This document shows, one piece after another, positions 23,911-32,635 of a stretch of 58,957 nucleotides of DNA. Every line of letters begins with the position of its first letter. The stretch's first letter is position 1. This DNA comes from an uncultured Fimbriimonadales bacterium (GTDB lineage Bacteria > Armatimonadota > Fimbriimonadia > Fimbriimonadales > GBS-DC): contig CALKLF010000060.1 in NCBI GenBank assembly GCA_937992175.1, forward strand, positions 1 to 58,957, in the 5' to 3' direction. The notes below the pieces were generated by a model, which was not told the DNA's origin, made no database searches, and saw only the letters and a list, made by a program, of their open reading frames with translations. The position numbers and the translations under genes were made by a program.

Positions 23911-25455
23911 ATGAAAACGGCGTACGAAACTTTGGTTGCCCTCGCCCCCACCCCCTCTCCCACGCCGTGGGAGAGGGGAGCCGCCACTCCCCCTCTCCCA
24001 CGGCGTGGGAGAAGGGGCTGGGGTGTGAGGGTTATCATGCTGCTGCTAATTGCCCTCTCCCTCGCCGCCTGCGGACGCGGCGGGGGCGGCGGCGCACCTG
24101 CCCCGCAGGAACAAGCAACCCAAGCCGCCGCGGTGTCCGTCGCCGTCGGGAAAATCCGAACGGGCACGCTCACCGAATCGGCGTCCGTCACGGGCGACCT
24201 GCAGTCGTACAACGACACAACCGTCGCCGCTAAACTCGCTGGGCGCATCGTGGAAATGCGTGTGCTGGAAGGCAGTCGCGTGCGCAAAGGCGATGTGCTT
24301 GCCGTGCAAGACCAGACCGATTTGCAACTGCAGCTGCGTCAGGCAGAGTCTGCCGTGCGCGCCGCTGAGGCGAACCTGCGCCAGGCGGAAATCGCCGCCC
24401 GCACGCAGCCCGCGCAGACCGACGCACAGATTCAAACCGCCAAAGCCGCGCTGGAAGCCGCTCGCGCCCGCCTGCGCGCCTTGCAAACTGGGGCGCGCCC
24501 CCAGGAACGCCAGCAGGCGGAGCAAGCCGTCGCCGCCGCGCGCGCCAACTTCGACCTCGCCAAAGCGAACTTCGAACGCGCCCAACAGCTCTATCAGCAG
24601 GGCGCAATCCCCAAGCAGCAGTTAGACTCGGCGCGAACGGCGTTCGAGGCGGCGCAGGCGCAACTGCGTCAAGCGGAGGAAGCCCTTAGCCTCGTGCGCG
24701 AGGGACCCCGCCGTGAGGACATCGAAGCCGCCGAGCAAGCCGTGCGCCAGGCTGAGGAAGCGTATCGGCAGGCGTTGCTGGGCAAGGCGCAGGATGAACT
24801 GGCGCAGCAGCGCGTGGACGTCGCCCGCGCCGCCCTGCAGCAAGCCCGCGCGCAGGTCGCCCTGCTGCGCCAGCAACTCGCTGATACTGTTATCCGCGCG
24901 CCGTTCGACGGCGTGGTGGCAGACCGCTTCGTGGAAGTCGGCGCGATGGCGGGCGGCGGCACGCCCGTCGCCCGCATCGTGACAGTTGACCGCCTCTACT
25001 TCGAAGCCACGCTGCCCGAAGTGCTGCTCCGCGATGTGAAGGTCGGCATGCCTGTCGAAACGCGCGTGGACGCCTTCCCCGATCGCGTGTTCCGCGGGCG
25101 TGTGGAAGCCATCTATCCCGCCGTCGCTGACCAGGCGCGCAACCTGCGCATTCGCGTCAGCATCACCAACCCTGCCGACCTGCCTCTAAAAACTGGGCTG
25201 TTCGCACGGGGCGAAATCAAACTGCGCGAGTACCGCAACGTACCCCTCACCCCCAAACTCGCGCTAATTGAGAAAGGCGGCGCAACGCGCGTCTTTGTTG
25301 TGGAAAACGGCGTCGCCAAGCAGCGCGAGCTGAAGGTGATTGCTACGAATACAGAAGTCATCTACGCGACGGGCGTGCAATCGGGCGAGACAGTCGTCGT
25401 GCGCGGGCAGGACCTGCTCTCGGATGGACAGCCAGTGCGCGTGATCGAGGAGTAA
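23911..25455 (+). CDS. Efflux RND transporter periplasmic adaptor (HlyD/AcrA type lipoprotein)
   Basis: 514 aa from the ATG at 23911, which has the strong site AGGAGG. A lipobox LSLAAC ends at Cys54, predicting a lipoprotein. Residues 11-40 are encoded by a family B repeat, which supplies the arginines before the hydrophobic core; an alternative ATG at 24037 would leave no basic region and has no ribosome site. The lipoyl/hairpin domain is expanded by long alanine-glutamine coiled coil (about residues 125-330), then a barrel domain (APFDGVVADRFVEVGAM). It links the inner RND pump to TolC. Confidence 0.92.
   Translation: MKTAYETLVALAPTPSPTPWERGAATPPLPRRGRRGWGVRVIMLLLIALSLAACGRGGGGGAPAPQEQATQAAAVSVAVGKIRTGTLTESASVTGDLQSYNDTTVAAKLAGRIVEMRVLEGSRVRKGDVLAVQDQTDLQLQLRQAESAVRAAEANLRQAEIAARTQPAQTDAQIQTAKAALEAARARLRALQTGARPQERQQAEQAVAAARANFDLAKANFERAQQLYQQGAIPKQQLDSARTAFEAAQAQLRQAEEALSLVREGPRREDIEAAEQAVRQAEEAYRQALLGKAQDELAQQRVDVARAALQQARAQVALLRQQLADTVIRAPFDGVVADRFVEVGAMAGGGTPVARIVTVDRLYFEATLPEVLLRDVKVGMPVETRVDAFPDRVFRGRVEAIYPAVADQARNLRIRVSITNPADLPLKTGLFARGEIKLREYRNVPLTPKLALIEKGGATRVFVVENGVAKQRELKVIATNTEVIYATGVQSGETVVVRGQDLLSDGQPVRVIEE
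23941..24030. repeat. Cloverleaf-like repeat, family B copy 3, inside the adaptor gene
   Basis: Two inner hairpins, CTCTCCCACG/CGTGGGAGAG and CTCTCCCACG/CGTGGGAGA, lie between outer arms GCCCCCACCCCC and GGGGCTGGGGTGTGAGG. Its 90 bases are a multiple of three and read through in frame. Confidence 0.8.
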
Positions 25456-25467
25456 GGAGGCAACCCT

Positions 25468-28400
25468 ATGTGGATGACCCGACTTGCGCTGAACCGACCC
25501 GTCACCATCATGGTGTTCGTGGTCGCCATTCTCGTGCTGGGCTACTACGCGCTCGGCAGGATGCAGGTGGAACTCCAGCCGAAAGTGGACTTCCCCGTCA
25601 TCACCATCGTCACGGCGTATTCGGGCGCGTCGCCTGAAGAGGTGGAAACGCTCATCAGTAAGCCAATTGAGGACGCCGTCGCCGGCGTGGAGGGGCTGCG
25701 CCAGATTAGCTCCACTTCGCAGTTCAGCCTCTCGCAGGTCGTGTTGGAGTTCTACATCGGCACGGACATTAGCCAGGCGTACATCGATGTGCAGGCGAAG
25801 TTGAACACCGTGCTGGGGCAGTTGCCTGATGGCGCGGAGCGCCCTACCATCCTGAAACTCGATACGCAGTCGCAGCCCACGATGTACCTCTCGCTTACGG
25901 GCAACCGCCCGCCCTATGAGCTGCGCGACCTTGCCGAGAATGTCATCAAAGACCGTCTTGCGAGCGTGCCGGGCGTAGCGGCGGTGTCGGTCGCGGGCGG
26001 GCAGAAGCGCGAGATTCAGGTCGCCGTCGATAAGCAACGCCTCAACGCCTACGGGCTGTCCATCAACGCCATCGTGCGGACGCTGCAGGGCGCAAACCTG
26101 AATGTGCCCGCAGGACGCATCACCGAGGGCGAGCGCGACTACAATGTGCGCCTGCTGGGCGAGTTCAAATCAGTGGACGAACTGCGCAACCTGGAGATTT
26201 ACCTCCAGAACCCGCGCAACCCCATGCAGCGGGGCAGCGTCATTCGCCTCAAAGATGTCGCCGAAGTGCGCGACACGGTCGAGGAGCGCACCGAGCTGAC
26301 CCGCGTGAACGGCAAAGAGGATGTCTCGCTGGTCATTCAAAAAACCAGCGATGGCAACGCAATCGAGGTCTCCGACGGCGTTAAGGCGCAAATCGCCCGC
26401 ATTCAGCAAGAGTACCCCGACCTGCAGTTCACCATCACCCAAGACGAAGCCAACGCCGTGAAAGAGAGCCTGACGGATCTGCGCATGGCGCTCGGCATCG
26501 CGATTGTGCTGGTGGTGCTGATTATCTACCTATTCCTCTATAATGTGCGCGGCGCGTTGATTGTCTCGCTGGCGATTCCGACCTGTTTCTTCGCGGCGTT
26601 TATTGCGATGTATTTCTTCGGCTTCACGATTAACTTTATGACGATGCTCGCGCTCTCGCTGGCGGTGGGCGTATTGGTAGATGACGCGATTGTAGTGATC
26701 GAGAACATCTATCGCCACCTGTCGCTGGGCGAGGAGCCGATGGAAGCCGCCTACAACGGGCGCACCGAGATTGGGCTGGCGGCGATTACGATTACCTTCG
26801 TGGATGTGGTGGTGTTCCTGCCGATTGCGTTTATGGGCGGCGTCACGGGGCAGTTCTTCCGCTCGTTCGGAATCACGGTCGCCGTCACGGTGCTGTTCTC
26901 GCTGATTGTGTCGTTCACGCTGACACCGATGCTGGCGAGTCGGCTGTATCGACGTGGCGAGGCGGTGGAGGAGCCGCGAGGCTTCTTCAAGTGGTTCGAT
27001 AATCGGCTGAACAATCTCAAGCGGAGCTATCGGCGGGTGCTGGCGTGGTCGTTGCGACATCGCTGGCTGGTGATTTTGGCGGCGAACGGCGCGCTCGTGG
27101 CGACCTTCGTGCTGATTATCGGGTCGGCGATAGCGGGCAGCCCGCTGTTGCCCTTCCGCTTCGCGCCATCGCAGGATCAGGGGCTGATTCAGATTACCAT
27201 CGAAATGCCCCCTGACGCTGCGCTCTCGCAGACCGACGCTGTCGCGCGACGCATCGAGGAAGCCGCGCTCAGCATCCCCGAAGTGAAGTATGTCTCCACG
27301 CGGCTCGGGCGGCTTTCGTCGGGCTTCTTCGGCGGGGGCGACACGGGACCGCGCTTCGCAAGCATGCAAATCACCCTGCACGAAAAGAAAGCGCTGCTGG
27401 ACAGCCTCATGTTCTGGGTGAAGCACGACGAGCAGTTGCGCACGCGCCGGGATATCGAGATTGCGGCGGAGCTGCGTCAGAAAATCGGCGAAGTTCCAGG
27501 GGCGCAGATTGTGGTGAACGCTGTCTCGGGCTTCCGCGGCGGGGGCTTCGGCGCGCCCATCCAGCTCGCGCTGGTGGGCAAAGACACGCAGACGCTGCTG
27601 GAGACCGCCGAAAATGTGCGCCGAATCATCGCGGAGATCCCGGGCATCAAAGACCCCGACCTGTCGTGGTCGGCGGGCAAGCCGGAACTGCAGGTGCGCG
27701 TGGATCGCGAGAAGGCGACTACGCTGGGCGTGAGCCTCGCCGAAATTGCCGCCGCCCTGCGCACCGCCTACGAGGGCGATACCAGCGTCAAGTATCGCGA
27801 GGCGGGACAAGAGTACGATGTGCGCGTGCGCCTGCGCGAAGACCAGCGGCGACGACTCACTGACCTGAACGACCTCGTGGTGGCGTATGTGCAGGGCGCG
27901 CCCGTCTACCTGCGCGATGTGGCGAGCATCGAGCTGGGCGAGGGACCCACGAAAATCGAGCGCACCGACCGCCAGCGGCGCATCACCGTCACGGCAAACC
28001 TGCTGCCAGGCTACACGCCAGGCAACATGCGCCAGATTATCGACTCGAAACTGCGTGAGCTGAACGCCGTACCGCCTGGCGTGCGGGCGCAGTGGTTCGG
28101 CGAGAACGAGGTCATGGCGCGCGAAGGCGTCTACATGGCGCAGGCGCTGCTGCTCGCCCTGATTCTGGTCTACCTGCTGATGGTCGCGCTCTTTGAGAAC
28201 TGGCTCTACCCGTTCATCATCATGTTCAGTCAGCCGCAAGCGCTGGTCGGCGCGTTGCTTGCGCTGATTCTCTTCCGCTCCGAGCTGAACATTATCTCGA
28301 TGATTGGCATTATCGCGCTGGTGGGCATCGTAGGCAAGAACGCAATTCTGCTGGTGGACTACACGAACACATTGCGTCAGCGCGGGTTGCCACGCGACGA

Positions 28401-28713
28401 GGCGCTCTTAGAATCGGGCGAGACGCGCCTACGCCCGATTCTGATGACGACCCTCTCGCTGGTGCTGGCGATGATCCCGATTGCGCTGGCGGTGGGGCGC
28501 GGCTCGGAGTTCCGCGCGCCGCTCGGCATCGTGCTGATTGGCGGGCTGACGGTCAGCACCTTGCTCACGCTGATTGTAATCCCCTGCACCTACAGCGTGA
28601 TGGACGACTTCACGCGGTTCCTGGGGCGCGTGATTTGGAAACGCGGCGCAGCCCCTGTGGAGAAAGCTGTCGTCGCGGAGTCAGAGCGCGAGGAAGAAGG
28701 GACGCGGCTGTGA
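25468..28713 (+). CDS. RND family efflux pump, inner membrane subunit (AcrB/MexF type)
   Basis: 1081 aa, full length. The first helix is preceded by MWMTRLALNRPV. Porter-domain duplication is visible, and the TM4 proton-relay pair occurs in ALSLAVGVLVDDAIVVIEN. The second half repeats the pattern with GIVGKNAILLVDYTN. It exports hydrophobic drugs or metabolites by proton antiport; the DD pair argues for the HAE1 drug-export class rather than heavy metals. It is last in the tetR-tolC-adaptor-RND operon, 12 bases after the adaptor. Confidence 0.95.
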   Translation: MWMTRLALNRPVTIMVFVVAILVLGYYALGRMQVELQPKVDFPVITIVTAYSGASPEEVETLISKPIEDAVAGVEGLRQISSTSQFSLSQVVLEFYIGTDISQAYIDVQAKLNTVLGQLPDGAERPTILKLDTQSQPTMYLSLTGNRPPYELRDLAENVIKDRLASVPGVAAVSVAGGQKREIQVAVDKQRLNAYGLSINAIVRTLQGANLNVPAGRITEGERDYNVRLLGEFKSVDELRNLEIYLQNPRNPMQRGSVIRLKDVAEVRDTVEERTELTRVNGKEDVSLVIQKTSDGNAIEVSDGVKAQIARIQQEYPDLQFTITQDEANAVKESLTDLRMALGIAIVLVVLIIYLFLYNVRGALIVSLAIPTCFFAAFIAMYFFGFTINFMTMLALSLAVGVLVDDAIVVIENIYRHLSLGEEPMEAAYNGRTEIGLAAITITFVDVVVFLPIAFMGGVTGQFFRSFGITVAVTVLFSLIVSFTLTPMLASRLYRRGEAVEEPRGFFKWFDNRLNNLKRSYRRVLAWSLRHRWLVILAANGALVATFVLIIGSAIAGSPLLPFRFAPSQDQGLIQITIEMPPDAALSQTDAVARRIEEAALSIPEVKYVSTRLGRLSSGFFGGGDTGPRFASMQITLHEKKALLDSLMFWVKHDEQLRTRRDIEIAAELRQKIGEVPGAQIVVNAVSGFRGGGFGAPIQLALVGKDTQTLLETAENVRRIIAEIPGIKDPDLSWSAGKPELQVRVDREKATTLGVSLAEIAAALRTAYEGDTSVKYREAGQEYDVRVRLREDQRRRLTDLNDLVVAYVQGAPVYLRDVASIELGEGPTKIERTDRQRRITVTANLLPGYTPGNMRQIIDSKLRELNAVPPGVRAQWFGENEVMAREGVYMAQALLLALILVYLLMVALFENWLYPFIIMFSQPQALVGALLALILFRSELNIISMIGIIALVGIVGKNAILLVDYTNTLRQRGLPRDEALLESGETRLRPILMTTLSLVLAMIPIALAVGRGSEFRAPLGIVLIGGLTVSTLLTLIVIPCTYSVMDDFTRFLGRVIWKRGAAPVEKAVVAESEREEEGTRL

Positions 28714-28720
28714 TTAAGTG

Positions 28721-28764
28721 GGAACGCTACTCTCCGCCTTTACTAAGTCTGGGAGTAGCGTTCC
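28721..28764. terminator. Hairpin between convergent genes
   Basis: GGAACGCTACTC (28721-28732) pairs with GAGTAGCGTTCC (28753-28764), a 12-bp perfect stem. It overlaps the final codons of the M48 gene and could end transcription in both directions; no clear T run follows. Confidence 0.55.
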
Positions 28765-29834
28765 AGCTGTGCCATGCGTTCCAGCAAGCTCGGATGAATC
28801 ACATCGCCGTGTGCATCGGGCGCGCGCTGATGGATTGAAGCGATTTTGCGCAGCGCGCTCGACAACGGCGCTGCTCCGTACTGGCTGACTGCGAAAGCGT
28901 CCGCCTCGCGTTCGTGAAGTCGGCGCAGACGGAGCATCGGCGCGGTCATCCCGCCTACGAGCAGTCCCAACCATAGCAGAAGCCACCCTGTCGGCAGACC
29001 CGCCAGCAGCGGCGCAAGCGCACCAGTGAGACCCACGCCTGCTCCCCCTGTGAGCAGCCACAGTCGGGCGAGCCGACGGCGCTGGGCGAGGTGCGCGACC
29101 TCGTGCGCGATGATTGCCAGCGTCTCCTGCTCCGTGAGAATTGCCAGCAGGAAGTCGGTAATCGCGATTCGCCCGCCGCTGAGTGCGAACGCGTTGGCGT
29201 TACGCAGGCGCGTGCCATCCAGCACGAGAATCGCGTTCACCTGAATCCCGAGCGCGCGTCCCAGTCGTTGCGCCTCGGATAGCAACCGCGCCTCAGCCGC
29301 TACTGAACGCAGGGGCAGAGGCGTGGGACGACGAATCAGCCCCAACCCAATCAGCAGCGTGCCCAGCCCCATCGCGCCCGCTGTCGCTACGCCGAGCGTC
29401 CCCCACGCCCGATACTGCCCGCTCAGCGTGAAGACCAGCGTCAGTGCGCCCAGCCCTGCTGTCAAAATCGGCGCCAGCGCGTCCCATACCAGACCGTGCC
29501 GCGCTTGAAGGTATTCCCTGAGCGTAACCTGCAGCGCACGCTGTGCCCGCTCGACGGGATATAGCCAGTAGAAAATCAGCGTGAACTCCAGCAGTGTTGT
29601 CCCCGCGCTCAGTAGTAAAGCGAACGCAGCGGACAGCGCACTCTGGAAATAGAGGGGGATACAGTAGCCCGTCTTCAAGCCAATGGAAAGCCACAGCAGC
29701 CATCTAAGGCGACGCACCACACGCCCCACATAGAAATGCGACGACAAAGCCGCCGTCGTACCCCTATATCCAACAATCGCCCTGCCCAACGCAAGGACGC
29801 CCAAACTCGTCACCAAGAGGTACAGCCCCAGCAC
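28743..29834 (-). CDS. M48 family membrane metallopeptidase
   Basis: 363 aa with a GTG start. Four to five hydrophobic N-terminal segments are followed by the HEVAH zinc motif (IIAHEVAHLAQRRRLARL) and the third ligand region LHEREADAFAV, as in HtpX/Ste24-type peptidases (PF01435). NANAFALSGGRIAITDFLL is also typical. It probably degrades misfolded membrane proteins. Residues encoded at about 29738-29762 match a weak family A palindrome. The last codons lie in the terminator-like hairpin shared with the RND gene. Confidence 0.9.
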   Translation of the reverse strand: MLGLYLLVTSLGVLALGRAIVGYRGTTAALSSHFYVGRVVRRLRWLLWLSIGLKTGYCIPLYFQSALSAAFALLLSAGTTLLEFTLIFYWLYPVERAQRALQVTLREYLQARHGLVWDALAPILTAGLGALTLVFTLSGQYRAWGTLGVATAGAMGLGTLLIGLGLIRRPTPLPLRSVAAEARLLSEAQRLGRALGIQVNAILVLDGTRLRNANAFALSGGRIAITDFLLAILTEQETLAIIAHEVAHLAQRRRLARLWLLTGGAGVGLTGALAPLLAGLPTGWLLLWLGLLVGGMTAPMLRLRRLHEREADAFAVSQYGAAPLSSALRKIASIHQRAPDAHGDVIHPSLLERMAQLERYSQT

Positions 29835-29868
29835 TTAGCGAGGATTATCGGCAGCGGAGCAGTGATTC

Positions 29869-30218
29869 TGGTGGAGGCGGGGGGAATTGAACCCCCTTCC
29901 GAGACCGTTGCGCACCCAGCGTCTACGAGCGTAGCCCTTCTTTGGCTCTCGCGTGGGATGTCCCGAAGGGCAGGGCGCTCCCACGCCAGCTCAGTTCAGT
30001 GTCCTCCCTCAGCCCTGAGCGCAGCCTTGAGAGTAAGTCGATCTGGCTCACGCTCGGCTCGCCCCGGATCGACCGCGAGGCGAGCAGCGGGCTGCTCAAT
30101 TAGGCAGCCAGAGCATAGTTGGTGTTCGCACTTCTTGTGTGCCGCTTTTTAACGAGGCCAGCGGCGCCTCGGCTCGCAACTGAGCGTCAATCGTGTCCCG
30201 TCGAACCCTGACGCCCCC
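29869..30218 (-). ncRNA. ssrA: Transfer-messenger RNA (tmRNA)
   Basis: A 350-base tmRNA read leftward. The 5' end GGGGGCG pairs with CGCCTCC near the 3' end, followed by A and an encoded CCA (29869-29871). The T-arm GGTTCAATTCC and the 5' sequence GGTTCGACGGGAC are canonical. The tag frame starts GCG AAC ACC AAC TAT and ends GCT GCC TAA, giving the peptide ANTNYALAA, close to the usual A-N-(D/N)-(E)-N-Y-A-L-A-A. tmRNA with SmpB rescues stalled ribosomes and marks their products for proteolysis. It lies between two peptidase genes on the same strand. Confidence 0.97.
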
Positions 30219-30230
30219 GTGTATGCACTT

Positions 30231-30239
30231 ATTATACCA
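30231..30239 (-). promoter_or_regulatory. ssrA extended -10 box overlapping a stop codon
   Basis: Reading leftward, TGGTATAAT ends 12 bases before the tmRNA 5' end. The TAA stop of the upstream M28 peptidase gene (GGC ATG GTA TAA) lies inside this -10 hexamer. Confidence 0.8.
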
Positions 30240-31428
30240 TGCCCCGTGCAGAAAAGTTCCCGCATAGAAACGCCTCAATCACCTCAACCGCGCGTTCTAA
30301 GTCGCCCTCGGATACATGCTCCAGTGTGTCTGTAATCCAGTGCCAGTTGGGAGGGACACCCGGCTCCTGCTCACACCAGAGCGCAATCGCTTTGTAGCCC
30401 TTCAGATAAAAAGGCAGAGCGTCGGTATACGCGCCGTGGGGTACAGCGCTTGGCTGCAGGCGTAAATCGGGGCGTTCACGCGCAGAGCACTCGAACTGGC
30501 GAATCATTTCGGGATGCGCGCGGGCGCGGGGAAGCATCGCCTCGGCAATCAAGTAGCGCGGCTCACCCAGCCCAATATGGTCGATAATTAGAAACTCGGC
30601 GTCGCGCAGCGAATAGCCGTATTCGCGCTCAAAAGCGAACGCGCCGTTCGGTCGCCCCACCTCCTCACAGCCTGTGAACACACCCCAGACCTCCACATCG
30701 GGCACGGGGTTCTCTGCGAGGTGCTCCATGAGGGTCAGCAGCGCGGCGGTTCCAGAGCCGTTATCGTTCGCGCCCTGCACCCATGGCAAAAAGAGTTCTC
30801 GATGGAGCAGCATGCCCATCCCGTAGAGCGCGACCAGCCCGCCGAGCGTCATCACGATGCGCGGTAGCCAGATTGTCCATGCCTGCCCCATCAACGGCAC
30901 GAGGGCAAGCAGCACGGCGAGCAGCGTGTGCGCCATCAGCAGCCCCGCCTGCAGCTGGAAGTTCCGCCCAAAGGCGCGCACATGCTTCGGATGCCACATC
31001 AGCGCCGCCCGCTGGCTATCGATGTGCGCCATCAGCACGACGCGCCGTCGCGCCTCGTGCTGCGCCTTCGCAACGGCAATTAAGTTCGCGCTCGCGCGTT
31101 GTGGGAACAGACGCATCACATCCCACCGCCCGCTCGCCAGCCCCCAGAACATCGCCATTCCTGCAAGGCTACACAGAGCCGCCGCACCCCACGCGAGCGG
31201 TGCGCTCGTCCAAGCCAGAACCGCTGAAATCACGAAAAGTAGCGAAACCGTGAACCACGCAGGGGTAAGCGAGGGAATGCTTCGAAACGGCTGCTCGAAC
31301 ACGGTCAACCCGCGCTCTTGCAGGCGACGTTGGAGATATGCACGCAGGCGCGCCTCCGACTCAGTCGTCGCCGGGCGCGCCCCAAACGCTTGGATTAGCG
31401 TCGTCAGGTTCTGGTAAGCAGTGGGCAT
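30232..31428 (-). CDS. M28 family membrane-associated aminopeptidase
   Basis: 398 aa. Zinc ligands of the M28 family are visible in order: H in VVLMAHIDSQ, D in WVQGANDNGSG, E in VFTGCEEVG (with the catalytic E beside it), D in LIIDHIGLG and H in NWHWITDT. Membrane segments are inserted before and after the first ligand (for example FTVSLLFVISAVLAW and AGLLMAHTLLAVLLALVPLM). This topology suggests a membrane-anchored peptidase. The substrate is unknown. Its stop codon is part of the ssrA promoter. Confidence 0.88.
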   Translation of the reverse strand: MPTAYQNLTTLIQAFGARPATTESEARLRAYLQRRLQERGLTVFEQPFRSIPSLTPAWFTVSLLFVISAVLAWTSAPLAWGAAALCSLAGMAMFWGLASGRWDVMRLFPQRASANLIAVAKAQHEARRRVVLMAHIDSQRAALMWHPKHVRAFGRNFQLQAGLLMAHTLLAVLLALVPLMGQAWTIWLPRIVMTLGGLVALYGMGMLLHRELFLPWVQGANDNGSGTAALLTLMEHLAENPVPDVEVWGVFTGCEEVGRPNGAFAFEREYGYSLRDAEFLIIDHIGLGEPRYLIAEAMLPRARAHPEMIRQFECSARERPDLRLQPSAVPHGAYTDALPFYLKGYKAIALWCEQEPGVPPNWHWITDTLEHVSEGDLERAVEVIEAFLCGNFSARGMV

Positions 31429-31436
31429 AACGAATA

Positions 31437-31519
31437 TCCCTCACCCCCAGCCCCTCTCCCAGAGGAAGAGGGGAGCCGTACTCCCCCCCTCCCGAGGGAG
31501 AGGGGGTCAGGGGGTGAGG
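31437..31519. repeat. Cloverleaf-like repeat, family B copy 4
   Basis: Outer arms CCTCACCCCC and GGGGGTGAGG enclose CTCTCCCAGAGGAAGAGG and CTCCCGAGGGAG hairpins. It lies between the M28 gene and the stop of the prepilin-like gene. Confidence 0.8.
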
Positions 31520-31529
31520 GTTTCACGCT

Positions 31530-32381
31530 TTACCGCAACGAGCGCACGCACTTGACGCCTTGCGCATCCACCACTGGGATGCCCCACAAGTCGCGTGAGC
31601 CAGGAATCGCAGGCGAGCCTTGGCAGACCTTCTCAGTCGCAGCGCACCGCCCCGTGTTGTTGTCCCAATTGCGGTTGTAGGGCGGCGACTGCACGCACCA
31701 CAGGCGGAACTGCTTGTTGCTGATGTTAACACACGCTATATCCGCCTGGCGCACCTTGAGCGACTTCGCATGCCCGTCCGCGTAGGCGACGGAAGCCGTC
31801 TCGTTGTGGCGTCCCTCTACAGGCGAGTTGAAAATCGAGCAGTTGCCCGTGCCGCCTGCTACCGTGAGCTGCCCATCCAGGTAGGCTGAGGTCTCCGCCA
31901 CAAACTCCAGCTCCGACTGCTTGATGGGCGGCTGGTTCTGTGCGCCCGTGATGGTATTGTTCGGGCCATCCTCAAACAGCGCGAAGTTCGCGACATAGCT
32001 TAGCCATCGAAACTCACCGCACTCGCCGCCCGGCAGCCCGAACTGGCGCCAGAACGCATCCAGATCCATTTCGCGTCGTCGAGAAGGACACTCGTAGATG
32101 TCCTTGTTCTTCACATAGGGTTCAATCGCCGCGAGCATGGTGTAGGCGCACTCCTGATTCTGTCGGTTGCGCGCCCGATAGACGCTCATCGGATAGGTCT
32201 CGTCGTAGTCCTGAATGTATTGGATTACTCCCAGTCCCGCTTGCTTCATGTTATTGACGCACTGGGTCTGGCGCGCTTTCTCGCGCGCTTGCGCAAACAC
32301 AGGGAACAGGATCGCCGCTAAGATGGCGATAATCGCGATAACGACCAGCAGCTCAATCAGTGTGAATCCACGATACCGCAT
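31530..32381 (-). CDS. Prepilin-type N-methylation protein with H-X9-DG tail (DUF1559-like)
   Basis: 283 aa. MRYRG then [20 protein letters not shown] is a type IV prepilin/pseudopilin leader, with processing expected after G5. The globular region has [20 protein letters not shown] and the H-X9-DG motif in [17 protein letters not shown], characteristic of the large families of such proteins in Planctomycetes and Armatimonadota. It has 10 or more cysteines, so disulfides are likely. Its role (pilus, secretion or surface display) is unknown; no other pilus genes are in the window. Confidence 0.9.
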   Translation of the reverse strand: MRYRGFTLIELLVVIAIIAILAAILFPVFAQAREKARQTQCVNNMKQAGLGVIQYIQDYDETYPMSVYRARNRQNQECAYTMLAAIEPYVKNKDIYECPSRRREMDLDAFWRQFGLPGGECGEFRWLSYVANFALFEDGPNNTITGAQNQPPIKQSELEFVAETSAYLDGQLTVAGGTGNCSIFNSPVEGRHNETASVAYADGHAKSLKVRQADIACVNISNKQFRLWCVQSPPYNRNWDNNTGRCAATEKVCQGSPAIPGSRDLWGIPVVDAQGVKCVRSLR

Positions 32382-32480
32382 CGTTCGTCTACCTCCTCGT
32401 AATCACAGAGATTCTACCCGTTAGTTAGGATTCCTGCTGAAAAAGGTTCCCCAGTTGTTTTGAAAAATGGGCGGTCTCTT

Positions 32481-32590
32481 GCCCTCACCCCCAGCCCCTC
32501 TCCCACTTGGTGGGAGAGGGGAGCCGCGTGTATGTTTTGCGCCCCAGTTCTCCCTCTCCCGCGCCGCGGGAGAGGGGGCAGGAGGTGAGG
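32481..32590. repeat. Cloverleaf-like repeat, family B copy 5
   Basis: Outer arms CCCTCACCCCCAG and GGAGGTGAGGG enclose hairpins CTCTCCCAC/GTGGGAGAG (tip TTG) and CTCTCCCGCG/CGCGGGAGAG. It fills the gap between the prepilin-like and dockerin-like genes. Confidence 0.85.
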
Positions 32591-32635
32591 GTGAACCTGT
32601 CATTCCGAGCCGCAGGCGAGGACTCTTCACCCTGT

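Noticed and set aside
26530-28239. A 569-codon open frame on the minus strand
   Set aside because: It is antisense to the RND pump gene, is rich in R, H, Q and D as expected from reversed GC-rich codons, and matches no family.
29738-29762. Family A repeat inside the M48 peptidase gene
   Set aside because: The palindrome (TGCGACGAC/GCCGTCGTA) needs two G-U pairs and has a different loop, and it encodes an ordinary part of the protein. Chance is possible.
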